Positions 8,401 to 16,772 of a stretch of DNA of 58,487 bases are shown piece by piece. The position numbers and the translations under genes were made by a program. The notes beneath the pieces are model-generated. The model was not told the DNA's origin, made no database searches, and saw only the letters and a list, made by a program, of their open reading frames with translations. Source of the stretch: Anaerolineaceae bacterium (GTDB taxonomy: Bacteria > Chloroflexota > Anaerolineae > Anaerolineales > Villigracilaceae); assembly GCA_009772985.1 (NCBI GenBank), contig WOUS01000018.1:1-58487 (forward strand), written 5' to 3'. Each line of letters starts with the position of its first letter. The stretch's first letter is position 1.

Positions 8401-9546
8401 ATGAAATCCAACCGGATCCTGCTTGCCTGCGTCCTTGTCCTGGTTACATTTTCCGCCTGTGGAACGCCCGCGCCCACACTGGAATTGCCCACTGCGGGAC
8501 CGGCTGCCACGGTCGCGGTCCCCCGGCCCACGGAGACGGCCTCGCCCGTCCCGCCCACCCTGCCGCCGCCCGCCGGGCCGCGCATCCTCTACAGCATCGC
8601 AGACGGCGCGCTGCCCGTCGCGAACACGTTCACGGTCCCGCGCGGCGCGGGACTGATCCACGTGGAGAACGGGACCAGCACAGCGCTCGGCCTGCCGTCC
8701 GCGGAAAACGGCTTCTTCAACGGCACGCCCTTCGACTGGTCGCCCGACGGGAGGCGCGTCGTCTTCGTCTCCACCCGCGCCGGCAGCGCCAACCTGTACG
8801 TGATGAACGCCGACGGCTCGAACGCGGCGCGCATCACCACGGGCGGAGAAAACGGGTACCCGGCCTGGTCTCCAAACGGGGAGTGGATCGCCTTCGCTTC
8901 CACGAGGGGCGGGGAATCGAACGTCTACCTGACCAGGCCCGACGGGACTGAAACATCCTGCCTGACCTGCGACCTGGCCGGGAGCGAGACCTCCCCGGCA
9001 TGGTCGCCCGATTCCGCGTCGCTCGCATTCACCATCCCGGACGAACCGGGCCCGGTTTCCATCATCCACATCGCCACCGGGGAGGCGCGCCCCGTCTCTT
9101 CGCCGGAACTGCGGTCCGCCGCGCCGGCCTTCTCGCCGGACGGGCAATGGTTCATCTTCGAATGCGAGCAGAACATTTGCCTGAATGATATTTATGGTCT
9201 CACCCTCAACATGTTCTCATCCGGCCAGGCGGTCGAAACCCAGCCGCGCATCTCACCGGACGGGAAGCAGATCGCCTTCATCTCGAACCGCGACGGGAAT
9301 TACGAACTCTACATCATGACCATCGAGGGCGGCGAAGTGCTGCGCCTGACCACCAACCCCTACCCAGAAATGCACCCGGCCTGGTCCCCCGACGGGCAAT
9401 GGATCGCTTTCGCATCGGCGACCGTGTTCCAGGAAACGTACACGAATTTCGATATCTTCATCATCCGGCCGGACGGCAAGGATATGCAACCTTTGGCGCA
9501 ATCGCCGGAGAACGAATTCTTCCCCCTCTGGTCGCCGCAGGAATGA
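8401..9546 (+). CDS. TolB-like beta-propeller lipoprotein
   Basis: 381 residues from the ATG at 8401, preceded by a strong AAGGAGG (8388-8394). Signal peptide with lipobox TFSAC, then a Pro/Thr-rich linker. The body is a PD40/WD40-like propeller: repeats of the form WSPDGRRVVFVSTRAGSANLYVMN, WSPNGEWIAFASTRGG, ISPDGKQIAFISNRDGNYELYIM, WSPDGQWIAFAS. Probably an extracytoplasmic binding or scaffold protein. Not part of a tol-pal cluster here, so no TolB function should be assumed. Confidence 0.88.
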   Translation: MKSNRILLACVLVLVTFSACGTPAPTLELPTAGPAATVAVPRPTETASPVPPTLPPPAGPRILYSIADGALPVANTFTVPRGAGLIHVENGTSTALGLPSAENGFFNGTPFDWSPDGRRVVFVSTRAGSANLYVMNADGSNAARITTGGENGYPAWSPNGEWIAFASTRGGESNVYLTRPDGTETSCLTCDLAGSETSPAWSPDSASLAFTIPDEPGPVSIIHIATGEARPVSSPELRSAAPAFSPDGQWFIFECEQNICLNDIYGLTLNMFSSGQAVETQPRISPDGKQIAFISNRDGNYELYIMTIEGGEVLRLTTNPYPEMHPAWSPDGQWIAFASATVFQETYTNFDIFIIRPDGKDMQPLAQSPENEFFPLWSPQE

Positions 9547-9570
9547 GCCGCCGCGAACAACTCCGCGCCT

Positions 9571-10356
9571 GTGAAAACCAATCCGGCTTTCCCCACCCCC
9601 CACCCCGAAGTCAACGCGGTCCTGGATGCGCTCCTGCCGGATGTGCAGGCGATCCTGGGCGCTCACTTCGTCGGCCTGTACCTGCACGGCTCGCTGGCTT
9701 ACGGCGACTTCAACCCGCAGACCAGCGATATTGACTTCCTGGTGGTGACAGACGGAAATCTTTCCCTCGAAACTTTCTCCGAATTGAAAGAGATGCACGC
9801 CCGTCTATTCACCAGCGGGCGGGCGTGGTCGCGAAAACTCGAGGGCGCATACCTCCCGAAAGATGACCTGCGCCGCCACGACCCGGCACATGCCCCAATC
9901 CCCTGGCTGGGCGTGGACGGACACTTTGCCTTCGAAGGACTCGGCAGCGACTGGATCATCCAGCGCTGGATCCTGCGCAAGAAAGGGATTGTTGTCGCCG
10001 GGTCGCCGCTGAAGCCGATGATTGACCCGGTCAGCGCGGCCGACTTGCGCGGGGCAGTACGCGGCAGCCTGCGCGAATGGTGGTCGCCGCCCTTCCCCTC
10101 GCCGGAGCGCTTCCAGAGCGGCGAGTACCGGGCTTATGCTATCCAGACCATGTGCCGGTCGCTGTACGTGCTGGAATTCGGCCGCGTGGCCTCCAAGCCC
10201 GAAGCGGCGAGGTGGGCAGCAGAAACATTTGCGAGACCGTGGCGTGGGTTGATCCATGCGGCCACGGATTGGGCGCCGGGGGCGAAATCGGTGGAATTCG
10301 AAGAAACAGCCCGGTTCATAGGGTTCACGCTAAAACAAGCCGGACTGCCAGCCTGA
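9571..10356 (+). CDS. Nucleotidyltransferase resembling aminoglycoside adenylyltransferases
   Basis: 261 residues, GTG start. The Pol-beta-type nucleotidyltransferase signature is GS (40-41) followed by SDIDF with D53 and D55 as metal ligands. The C-terminal helical half (YAIQTMCRSLYVLEFGRVASKPEAARWA) resembles the DUF4111 domain of ANT(3'')/ANT(9) enzymes that adenylylate streptomycin or spectinomycin. Similarity at this level does not prove resistance; the natural substrate may differ. Confidence 0.75.
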   Translation: MKTNPAFPTPHPEVNAVLDALLPDVQAILGAHFVGLYLHGSLAYGDFNPQTSDIDFLVVTDGNLSLETFSELKEMHARLFTSGRAWSRKLEGAYLPKDDLRRHDPAHAPIPWLGVDGHFAFEGLGSDWIIQRWILRKKGIVVAGSPLKPMIDPVSAADLRGAVRGSLREWWSPPFPSPERFQSGEYRAYAIQTMCRSLYVLEFGRVASKPEAARWAAETFARPWRGLIHAATDWAPGAKSVEFEETARFIGFTLKQAGLPA

Positions 10357-10406
10357 TACTCACCCGATTCCAGGCAGAAGCCGTGTATCTAATTATATTA
10401 TTTTCC

Positions 10407-10435
10407 TTGACATACTGTGCATTACACAGTATACT
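10407..10435 (+). promoter_or_regulatory. padR promoter with overlapping palindromic operator
   Basis: TTGACA (10407-10412), 17 bp, TATACT (10430-10435): a near-ideal promoter. ATACTGTG (10412-10419) and CACAGTAT (10425-10432) form a perfect inverted repeat with a 5-bp centre filling the spacer. The geometry fits PadR autorepression. Confidence 0.75.
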
Positions 10436-10453
10436 GCCGTCAATGGTGAACCT

Positions 10454-10780
10454 ATGACAAACGAATCCTTTGAAAATGTAATCCTTGAGTTACGGCGCGG
10501 GGTCATCGTGCTGGCAGTCTTGAGCCGGTTGGACGAGGAGCAGTATGGCTACTCGCTCATCAACGGCCTCAAAGAACACGGCCTCGAGATTGACCAGGGC
10601 ACGCTCTACCCCCTGCTCCGCCGCCTGGAAAGCCAGGGCCTGCTCCAGTCCAACTGGCGCATCGAGTCCGACCGGCCGCGGCGGTATTACACGCTCAGCG
10701 ATGAAGGCAGGAGCCTCCTGCCCAGGCTGAAAGAAGAATGGACCAACATCGTGTCCATGCTGGACAAGATGCTGAAATAA
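10454..10780 (+). CDS. PadR family transcriptional regulator
   Basis: 108-residue winged-helix repressor. The PadR core is clear: VIVLAVLSRLDEEQYGYSLINGLKEHGLEIDQGTLYPLLRRLESQGLL, then SDRPRRYYTLSDEGR. A short C-terminal helix mediates dimerisation in this class. It is 13 nt upstream of the HAAS membrane gene, a very common pairing, and is likely autoregulated through the palindrome at 10412-10432. Confidence 0.93.
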   Translation: MTNESFENVILELRRGVIVLAVLSRLDEEQYGYSLINGLKEHGLEIDQGTLYPLLRRLESQGLLQSNWRIESDRPRRYYTLSDEGRSLLPRLKEEWTNIVSMLDKMLK

Positions 10781-10793
10781 ACAAGGAGTACCC

Positions 10794-11843
10794 ATGAAAA
10801 CCAACCTGATTGACCGCTATATTGCCGAGATCGGCAAGCACCTGCCCGCAAAGAACCGGGCCGACATCCAGAAGGAGATCCGCTCGACGCTGGAGGACAT
10901 GCTGGAGGAACGCAGCCGGAAGGCCGGACGCGAGGCGGACGAAGAGATGATCGTCGCCCTGCTCGAGGAGTTCGGCAAGCCGGAGAAAGTGGCGGCATCC
11001 TACGCGCCGGAACGCCAGCTCATCGGGCCGCAACTCTACCCGATCTACCTGCTCATCCTGAAGATCGTCCTGCCCATTGTTGCGACCGTCCTGCTCGTCA
11101 CCTCGGCATTCGGGCTGGCTATTGCCAACCTTCAACCGGCCCAGGCGCTCGCGGAGGCCGGCAAGGCGCTGCTGGGAATCCTCAGCGCTGTTGTCTCAGC
11201 GGTGGGCAGCATCACCATCACCTTCGCCATCCTGGACCGCATCCCGGGATTCAGGAGCGAGATCGAGAAGGACAAGAGAAGTGAGGAAAAAGACTGGGAT
11301 CCGCGCGACCTGCCCGAGGTCCGGGACGTGGAGAAGTTCAGCATCCCCGGCCTGGTGGCGGATATTGTCTTCGACGCCATCGCCATCGTGATCTTCAATT
11401 TCTACCCGCACCTCATCGGCTTCACCTCCAGCCTGAACAGCGCAGTCGCGAGCGGCGGCTGGTCGTCCGTGCCCTTCTTCCCGATCTTCACCGGCCTGTT
11501 CTTCAGCCGCTTCGTCCCCTGGCTGACCCTGGTCTGGGGCCTGGACATCCTCATCAACATTATCGTCCTGCACATGGGCTCCTGGAAAACGATCACCCGC
11601 CTGTGCAACATCGCCATCCGGGCCGGCGCCATCACCGTCGGCGCGGTCATGCTGGCCACTCCCGGCCTGCTCAACTTCACGGCCGAGGCCATCACCGCTG
11701 CCGGTCCGTTGGACGCCTCGACCGCCGAACTGCTCGCCGCCATGGCCCGCCAGGGCTTCGCCTCCGTGCTGGTCGTCGTCATGGTCGTCGAAGGGATCGA
11801 GATCGTCAAACACATCTACCGGATGGTGGCAGGCAGAAAATAA
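10794..11843 (+). CDS. HAAS domain integral membrane protein
   Basis: 349 residues. The N-terminal 70 residues are a HAAS-type helical domain (IDRYIAEIGKHLPAKNRADIQKEIRSTLEDMLEE), which in known pairs accompanies a PadR regulator. About six membrane helices follow (around 82-105, 123-145, 190-215, 225-260, 280-300, 320-340). Function unknown. AAGGAG precedes the ATG. Co-transcribed with padR and closed by a strong terminator. Confidence 0.85.
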   Translation: MKTNLIDRYIAEIGKHLPAKNRADIQKEIRSTLEDMLEERSRKAGREADEEMIVALLEEFGKPEKVAASYAPERQLIGPQLYPIYLLILKIVLPIVATVLLVTSAFGLAIANLQPAQALAEAGKALLGILSAVVSAVGSITITFAILDRIPGFRSEIEKDKRSEEKDWDPRDLPEVRDVEKFSIPGLVADIVFDAIAIVIFNFYPHLIGFTSSLNSAVASGGWSSVPFFPIFTGLFFSRFVPWLTLVWGLDILINIIVLHMGSWKTITRLCNIAIRAGAITVGAVMLATPGLLNFTAEAITAAGPLDASTAELLAAMARQGFASVLVVVMVVEGIEIVKHIYRMVAGRK

Positions 11844-11879
11844 ACGAATGAATTCAAGGAGCATCGAAGAAGAATGTGG

Positions 11880-11917
11880 ATCAGCCCTCCCGTTCCCGGG
11901 AGGGCTGATTATTTTTG
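11880..11917 (+). terminator. Terminator of the padR-HAAS operon
   Basis: 13-bp perfect stem (11880-11892 with 11897-11909), loop TTCC, followed by TATTTTTG. Confidence 0.9.
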
Positions 11918-11933
11918 TTGGCCTTCGCACCCA

Positions 11934-12512
11934 TCAGGGCTGCCGAAACCACGGCCCCATCGTATTCGCAATGTTATCGTACGTATCCGGCCCCCACGCG
12001 CCGCCGTCAATCACGTCTCCGGTGGGGCGGCCATCGGCGCCAAGCCGGAAGAAAATAGGGATCACATCGAAGTCAAAACCGGTTCCCGGCACGCCCCAGC
12101 CCCATTCGTCGGTATCCAATTGGATCAGGTATACGCCTGCAAAGGCATCCATCATCAGCGGGTTTTGGTCAGCCAGACCGGCCGACACGACACGGCAGGA
12201 TGGTCACCACGAGGCGTCGAACTCGACGAACATCTTCTGCCCGAGGGCGGCGGCCTTCGGGACCTCGGCGCTGATCTGCGCCGTCAGGCTTCCGCCGCTC
12301 GGATGCAGCCGGACGACGGTCGGGGTCAGCAGCGGGGCGGCGGTCGGCGCGGGCGGCTCGGTGGGGATGGGAGGCTCGGTGGCGGCGGGCGGCTCGGTGA
12401 CCGCCACGCGCTCGGTCGGCGGCCCGGGCGGAAGCACGAGGTTCGGCAGGCTGCACGTGCAGGCCAGCAGGACGAACGAGATCAGGAGCAGCAGGAACCT
12501 TCTTTTGCGCAA
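11934..12512 (-). CDS. Thioredoxin-like lipoprotein, probable selenoprotein (in-frame UGA at codon 103)
   Basis: One reading frame of 193 codons with a single internal TGA at 12206-12204. Upstream: TTG start with GGAGG 6 nt before it, lipobox LLAC (C18), Pro/Thr-rich linker, then a thioredoxin-type strand KMFVEFDASW. The TGA follows that Trp and is followed by P-S-C, giving W-U103-P-S-C106 where thioredoxins have W-C-x-x-C. Downstream, in the same frame, the fold continues (AGVYLIQLDTDEW, VIPIFFRLGADGRPTG, GGAWGPDTYDNIA). A 7-bp hairpin with GGUCU loop starts 17 nt after the UGA. I infer selenocysteine insertion. The alternative is a nonsense mutation; no sel genes are in the window. Ordinary gene callers would split it at 12204 and 12188. 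Confidence 0.8.
12168..12206 (-). promoter_or_regulatory. Candidate bacterial SECIS element
   Basis: mRNA order: UGA (12206-12204), 17 nt, GUCGGCC (12186-12180), loop GGUCU (12179-12175), GGCUGAC (12174-12168). The stem is 7 bp with one G-U pair; the apical loop begins 25 nt after the UGA and opens with GG. This meets the usual bacterial SECIS rules (short loop, G in its first two positions, 16-37 nt from UGA), and GGUCU is, as I recall it, the loop of the E. coli fdhF element. Confidence 0.75.
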
Positions 12513-12527
12513 TGAACGCCTCCTCGT

Positions 12528-13061
12528 CTATGGTTTCAGGATGGCATCCGCACCCGGCACACGAACGAGGACGATCTTACCGATGACCGGCGGCCAGCAA
12601 GACCCGCTCCCGCAGGCCATGTACGTTACCGAGATGCTCTCCTCAATCCAGCCATTCCCCGGAGGCAGGCTGACGGGCAGGCGCAGCGTCACCGCGCCGG
12701 CGGGATAGACGAGCAGGCCTTCCAGGTCCGTCTCAGTCGCCGGGACGGATTCGGCCAGCGGACCGGCGGCCTGCATCCGCGAGCCGGGCGCGAGTTCCAG
12801 CAGGGTCGGGCGGCCCAGGCCGTCCACCCCATCACGCGGGATGTCTTTGCTGTAAACGTGCCCCTCCGGGTCATCGGGCGTGAAGGTGGCCGCCAGCCAG
12901 GCCTGACCGGCGGAGTCCAGTTCGAGGGAGAGGGTAACGGTCACCGAGTTCTCGGTAAAGGATGCCAGATTTATCGGCGACCCAGGTTTCAGGTCCGGCT
13001 GCGAGCCGCAGGCGGCCAGGAGAAGCAGAAGGCAAAAGACAAATCGCAGGTTTTTTTTCAT
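12528..13061 (-). CDS. DsbD-alpha-like lipoprotein
   Basis: 177 residues with signal peptide and lipobox LLAAC. The C-terminal part carries ISVTYMACGSGSCWPPVIGK, resembling the cysteine pair of the DsbD N-terminal (alpha) domain (Y-x-x-C-x(4-5)-C-x-P-P). It would act outside the membrane as a thiol-disulfide carrier. Its ATG overlaps the glnA stop (ATGA), and the thioredoxin-like selenoprotein starts 15 nt after its stop, so a redox relay between the two lipoproteins is plausible. Family assignment rests on the motif and context only. Confidence 0.65.
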   Translation of the reverse strand: MKKNLRFVFCLLLLLAACGSQPDLKPGSPINLASFTENSVTVTLSLELDSAGQAWLAATFTPDDPEGHVYSKDIPRDGVDGLGRPTLLELAPGSRMQAAGPLAESVPATETDLEGLLVYPAGAVTLRLPVSLPPGNGWIEESISVTYMACGSGSCWPPVIGKIVLVRVPGADAILKP

Positions 13062-14479
13062 ACGTCAAAATAGAGAGACATTTCGTAGGGATGCGGGCGG
13101 TTGCGGACGGCGTAGTATTCCTGGTGGCGCTTGTAATCCACCCACTGCTTGATGAGTTCCTCGGTGAAGACGCCGCCAGCGGTGAGGAAGTCGTGGTCGG
13201 CTTCGATGGCGCGCAGGGCTTCGTTGAGCGAGGAGGGGAAGGCTTTGATCTCGGCGCGCTGTTCGTCGGTCCAGGCAAAGATGTTCTGGTCAATCGGGCC
13301 GAAGCCGGCGGCGGTGGGGTCAATCTTGTTTTTGATCCCATCGAGACCGGCCATGAGCATGGCGGCCAGCATCAGGTAGACGTTGCCGGTGGCGTCGGGC
13401 GGGCGGAATTCCATGCGGGCGCTGTCGGGCTGGTTGGCGTACTTGGGGATGCGCACCGCCGCGCTGCGGTTGCCGAGCGAGAAGAAGGCGTTGACCGGGG
13501 CCTCGAAGCCGGGGACGAGGCGGCGGTAGGAGTTGGTGCTGGGATTGGTGATGGCGAGCAGGGCCGGGCCGTGGGCCAGCATCCCGCCGATGTAGTAGAG
13601 CGCCTCCTGGGAGAGGCAGCCGTAGCCTTTGGCATCGTAGAAGACGTTTTTGTTTTTCCTGAACAGGTGCTGGTGAAAGTGCATGCCGGAACCGGCCTCG
13701 CCATAGAGCGGCTTGGGCATGAAGGTGGCCGTCTGCCCGTGAACGTGGGCCACCATTTTGGTCACGTATTTGATGATCATGGTGGCGTCGCCGGCGGCCA
13801 TCAGCCCCATCATGGGCGTCTCGATTTCACACTGGCCGGGTCCGCCGACTTCGTGATGGTGATATTTGACCGGCACGCCCATCGTTTCGAGGCGGCGGGA
13901 AATCTCGGTGCGGAGTTTGTAGAGGGCATCCTTGGGCGGGATGGCGTGGTAGCCGCCGTGCGCCGGGATGTAGTGGCCATGCCCGCCCTGGGCGCTGTTC
14001 CAGTCCGCTTCGGCGCTGAAGATCTCGTAGTAGGCGCGGTTGATGCCGTACTCGTAGGAGACGCGGTCGAAAACGTAGAACTCATATTCCGGTCCCCAGC
14101 GGCTCTCGTCGGCGATGCCGGTGGACTTGAGATATTCCTCGGCGCGGATGGCGATGTTGCGCGGGTCGTTCTCGAAGACGGCGTGGGTGTCGGCTTCGAG
14201 CGTGGTGCAGATGAAGGACAGGGTCGGCCCATCCCAGAACGGGTCCATGAACCCGGTCCCGAGGTCCGGGACGAGGATCATATCGCCGGCTTTGACCGAT
14301 TTCAGTCCCACCGCCGAACCGTCGAACCCGACGCCTGTATCCATCAGTTCCGGCTCGAACTGTCCCGCCGGGATGGTCAGGTGATGCCAGCGGCCCCACA
14401 GGTCGCAAAATTTCAGGTCAATCATTTCGATGCTGTAATCTTTGACATATTTCTGGGCTTGCTCGAACGTTTGGAACAT
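13058..14479 (-). CDS. glnA: Glutamine synthetase, type I
   Basis: 473 residues; ATP-dependent amidation of glutamate, cytosolic dodecamer. Start at 14479 is preceded by GGAGG; a longer frame to 14545 is unsupported. Signatures: WGRWHHLTIPA, GVGFDGSAV, TGFMDPFWDGPTL, GPEYEFYVFD, GSGMHFHQHLF, ALLAITNPSTNSYRRLVPGFEAP, NRSAAVRIP, EFRPPDATGNVYLMLAAML. The C-terminus ends in YAVRNRPHPYEMSLYFDV with no recognisable adenylylation-site tyrosine loop, so GlnE control is unlikely. It is the first gene of a tight minus-strand cluster with two redox lipoproteins, an unusual setting. Confidence 0.96.
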   Translation of the reverse strand: MFQTFEQAQKYVKDYSIEMIDLKFCDLWGRWHHLTIPAGQFEPELMDTGVGFDGSAVGLKSVKAGDMILVPDLGTGFMDPFWDGPTLSFICTTLEADTHAVFENDPRNIAIRAEEYLKSTGIADESRWGPEYEFYVFDRVSYEYGINRAYYEIFSAEADWNSAQGGHGHYIPAHGGYHAIPPKDALYKLRTEISRRLETMGVPVKYHHHEVGGPGQCEIETPMMGLMAAGDATMIIKYVTKMVAHVHGQTATFMPKPLYGEAGSGMHFHQHLFRKNKNVFYDAKGYGCLSQEALYYIGGMLAHGPALLAITNPSTNSYRRLVPGFEAPVNAFFSLGNRSAAVRIPKYANQPDSARMEFRPPDATGNVYLMLAAMLMAGLDGIKNKIDPTAAGFGPIDQNIFAWTDEQRAEIKAFPSSLNEALRAIEADHDFLTAGGVFTEELIKQWVDYKRHQEYYAVRNRPHPYEMSLYFDV

Positions 14480-14604
14480 GGCGCCTCCGCTTGCAAAGAT
14501 TCCCTTTTTTAGCAGGTTCGTGGATTTCGTGAAAGTGTAATCCATTCTTCGCAGGATGACCAGTTGTCATTCCTGTCGGTCATCATTCTTGTAATGTTAT
14601 GGAT

Positions 14605-14634
14605 TTGTTGGGAAAAAGTTAATCATGCTATACT
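14605..14634 (+). promoter_or_regulatory. Promoter of the diguanylate cyclase gene
   Basis: TTGTTG (14605-14610), 18 bp, TATACT (14629-14634) with an upstream TG extension (TGCTATACT). About 68 nt before the likely ATG at 14702. Confidence 0.55.
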
Positions 14635-14701
14635 CACCCAGTATGCAACTGGTTGGAAGGGACGCCATGTTGTACAACAATAACCATCGGTGGAGAGAAA
14701 A

Positions 14702-16753
14702 ATGAGTGGGGAATCGCGCCTCATTTCCGGAGCATTGTACCTCACAGCGCTCTTGTCTGTTTATATTGCCGGCATCGCCTTCCGGCGGCGCAGGAGCCCG
14801 GGCGCCCTGGCTCTCTGCCTGCTGATGTGCGCCACGGCAGAATGGACGCTTTGTGTGGGCCTGGAGATCGGGAGCGCCGGGGTTTCCCAGAAAATCCTCT
14901 TTTCAAAGATGGGATCCCTGGGTTTCGCCGGCGCGCCGACCCTGCTCCTGATCTTCGCGCTTGCGTACACACAACAATTCCACTGGTTGACCTTCAGGAG
15001 TATCGGGCTCCTTTCAATCGTCCCTGTCGCAGCCATGCTCCTCGCGGCGACGAACGAGTGGCATCACTGGATCTGGGTCTATTCCTTTCACAGGCCCAGC
15101 CTCCCATATCTGATCTTTTTCGAATACGGGCCGGTACATTACGCCCTGATGCTCTACAATTTCCTGTTAGTGCTCGCGGGCTTGCTGGTGATGGGAAAGG
15201 CCTGGCTGCACGGCGCGCCATACAATCGCATCCGCATCGGCATTATCCTGGCGGCCATCCTTTTCCCCTCCCTGGCAAGCATACTCCACATCGCCGGCCT
15301 CGACCTGGTCCCCGGACTGGATCTGACCCCAGTCTCTTTTTCGATCACCGGCGCTTTCATTGCTTTTGGTATCTTCAGGACAAAGATATTCAATGTCATC
15401 CCCATCGCCCGTGAAAACCTGATCGAAAACATGCGCGACGGCGTGCTGGTGTGCGACGCTCAAAATCATGTGGTGGACATCAACTCTGCCGCGCAGAAAG
15501 CCATTGGAATCTCCGCCAGGGAGATCATCGGGCAACCTGCCAGCCGCCTGCCCGCAGACTGGGAGGCCGCGGTCTGCCAGATCGAAGATGCCCCCTCCGC
15601 CCGGAAGGAGATCCGCCTCGACAGCGATCCCCCGCTCTACCTGGACCTGCAAACCACCCCCCTCTTCGACCGCCGCCACCGCCTGCGCGGCCGGATGATC
15701 GTCTTCCGCGATGTCACCGAACGCCGCCAGGCAGAAACGCAACTGGCGCTCCGGGCAGAGGAACTCGACCTGCTCAACCGCATCAGCCTGGCGATCACCT
15801 CGGGGCTGGAAGTGGACAGCGTTCTCAAGACCCTGCACGAGCAGTGCAATACCATCATCCACAGCGATGTCTTCTACGTGGCGCTCTACGACGATGCGAC
15901 CGGCATCGTCCAGATGTCTCTCTATTACGAGAAGGGCTACCAGACGCATCCCCCCTTCGACCTCCACAACAGACCGGGGCTGACCGGGCACATCATCGAA
16001 TCACGCCAGACCCTTTACCTGCCCGATGTGGCCGAACCCGACGCTTCCCTGTCATCCACGCCGGTCCGCGTCGGCGGGACGATGTCGCGCTCCTACATCG
16101 GCATCCCGCTCATCCTGCGCGAGAAAGTCATCGGCGTGATGTCGGTCCAATCCTACAAACCGGCGTTCTATACCGACAACCAGGTCCGCCTGCTGGAAAT
16201 GGTGGCAGTGGAAGCCGCCATCGCCATCGAAAACGCCCGCCTGTACGGCGAGGTACAGCGGCTGGCGATCATAGACGAACTGACCGGTGTGTACAACTAT
16301 CGCGGCCTGACGGAACTCGGCAAGCGGGAAGTGGAACGCGCCCGGCGCTTCAACCACCCGTTCTCGCTGCTCTTCTTCGACATTGACGGCTTCCGCAACT
16401 TCAACAATATCTACAGTCACGCCACCGGCAACCTGGTCCTGAAAGCCATCACCGAGCGCGCCCATTCCGCTCTCCGCGCCGTGGACATATTCACCCGCTA
16501 CGGCGGGGACGAATTCGTCGTCCTGCTTCCCGAAACGAACCGGGAGATGGCCCTGCAGGCCGCCAAACGGCTTGTGGCAGAGATCGCCTCCACCCAGGTT
16601 GCCACCGATCACGGGGAATTGAGCGTCACCATCTCGGTCGGCGTGACCACGCTGACCGAGGAAATCCCGGACATCAGCGCGCTCATTGATCGCGCCAACC
16701 GCGCCGAGCACCGTGCCAAGAAAAAAGGCAACTGCGTGAAAATCGAAGAGTAA
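14702..16753 (+). CDS. Membrane diguanylate cyclase (7TM-PAS-GAF-GGDEF)
   Basis: 683 residues from the ATG at 14702 (GGAGAG upstream; an in-frame GTG at 14690 is less likely). Residues 1-230 form about seven membrane helices of the histidine-kinase-type 7TM region. Then PAS (about 245-345, RENLIENMRDGVLVCDAQNHVVDINSA), GAF (about 365-520) and GGDEF (about 525-683). The active site is intact (YGGDEFVVLLPE), and an RAVD sequence five residues before it matches the RxxD inhibitory site for c-di-GMP. It should make c-di-GMP from GTP in response to a signal sensed at the membrane or by PAS/GAF. Confidence 0.93.
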   Translation: MSGESRLISGALYLTALLSVYIAGIAFRRRRSPGALALCLLMCATAEWTLCVGLEIGSAGVSQKILFSKMGSLGFAGAPTLLLIFALAYTQQFHWLTFRSIGLLSIVPVAAMLLAATNEWHHWIWVYSFHRPSLPYLIFFEYGPVHYALMLYNFLLVLAGLLVMGKAWLHGAPYNRIRIGIILAAILFPSLASILHIAGLDLVPGLDLTPVSFSITGAFIAFGIFRTKIFNVIPIARENLIENMRDGVLVCDAQNHVVDINSAAQKAIGISAREIIGQPASRLPADWEAAVCQIEDAPSARKEIRLDSDPPLYLDLQTTPLFDRRHRLRGRMIVFRDVTERRQAETQLALRAEELDLLNRISLAITSGLEVDSVLKTLHEQCNTIIHSDVFYVALYDDATGIVQMSLYYEKGYQTHPPFDLHNRPGLTGHIIESRQTLYLPDVAEPDASLSSTPVRVGGTMSRSYIGIPLILREKVIGVMSVQSYKPAFYTDNQVRLLEMVAVEAAIAIENARLYGEVQRLAIIDELTGVYNYRGLTELGKREVERARRFNHPFSLLFFDIDGFRNFNNIYSHATGNLVLKAITERAHSALRAVDIFTRYGGDEFVVLLPETNREMALQAAKRLVAEIASTQVATDHGELSVTISVGVTTLTEEIPDISALIDRANRAEHRAKKKGNCVKIEE

Positions 16754-16772
16754 GGCGAGATAGTATCTCGCC
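16754..16772. repeat. Palindrome between convergent genes
   Basis: GGCGAGATA-G-TATCTCGCC, perfect 9-bp arms, between the cyclase stop and the end of the convergent gene. No T-run follows on either strand, so it is either a weak bidirectional terminator or a dispersed palindrome. Confidence 0.5.

Noticed and set aside
11848..12708. 286-codon plus-strand frame over the selenoprotein region
   Set aside because: No start context and low-complexity Gly/Ser tail; the minus strand has lipoprotein signals and thioredoxin fold on both sides of the UGA.
12962..14512. 516-codon open frame on the plus strand opposite glnA
   Set aside because: Antisense shadow; glnA motifs are all on the minus strand.
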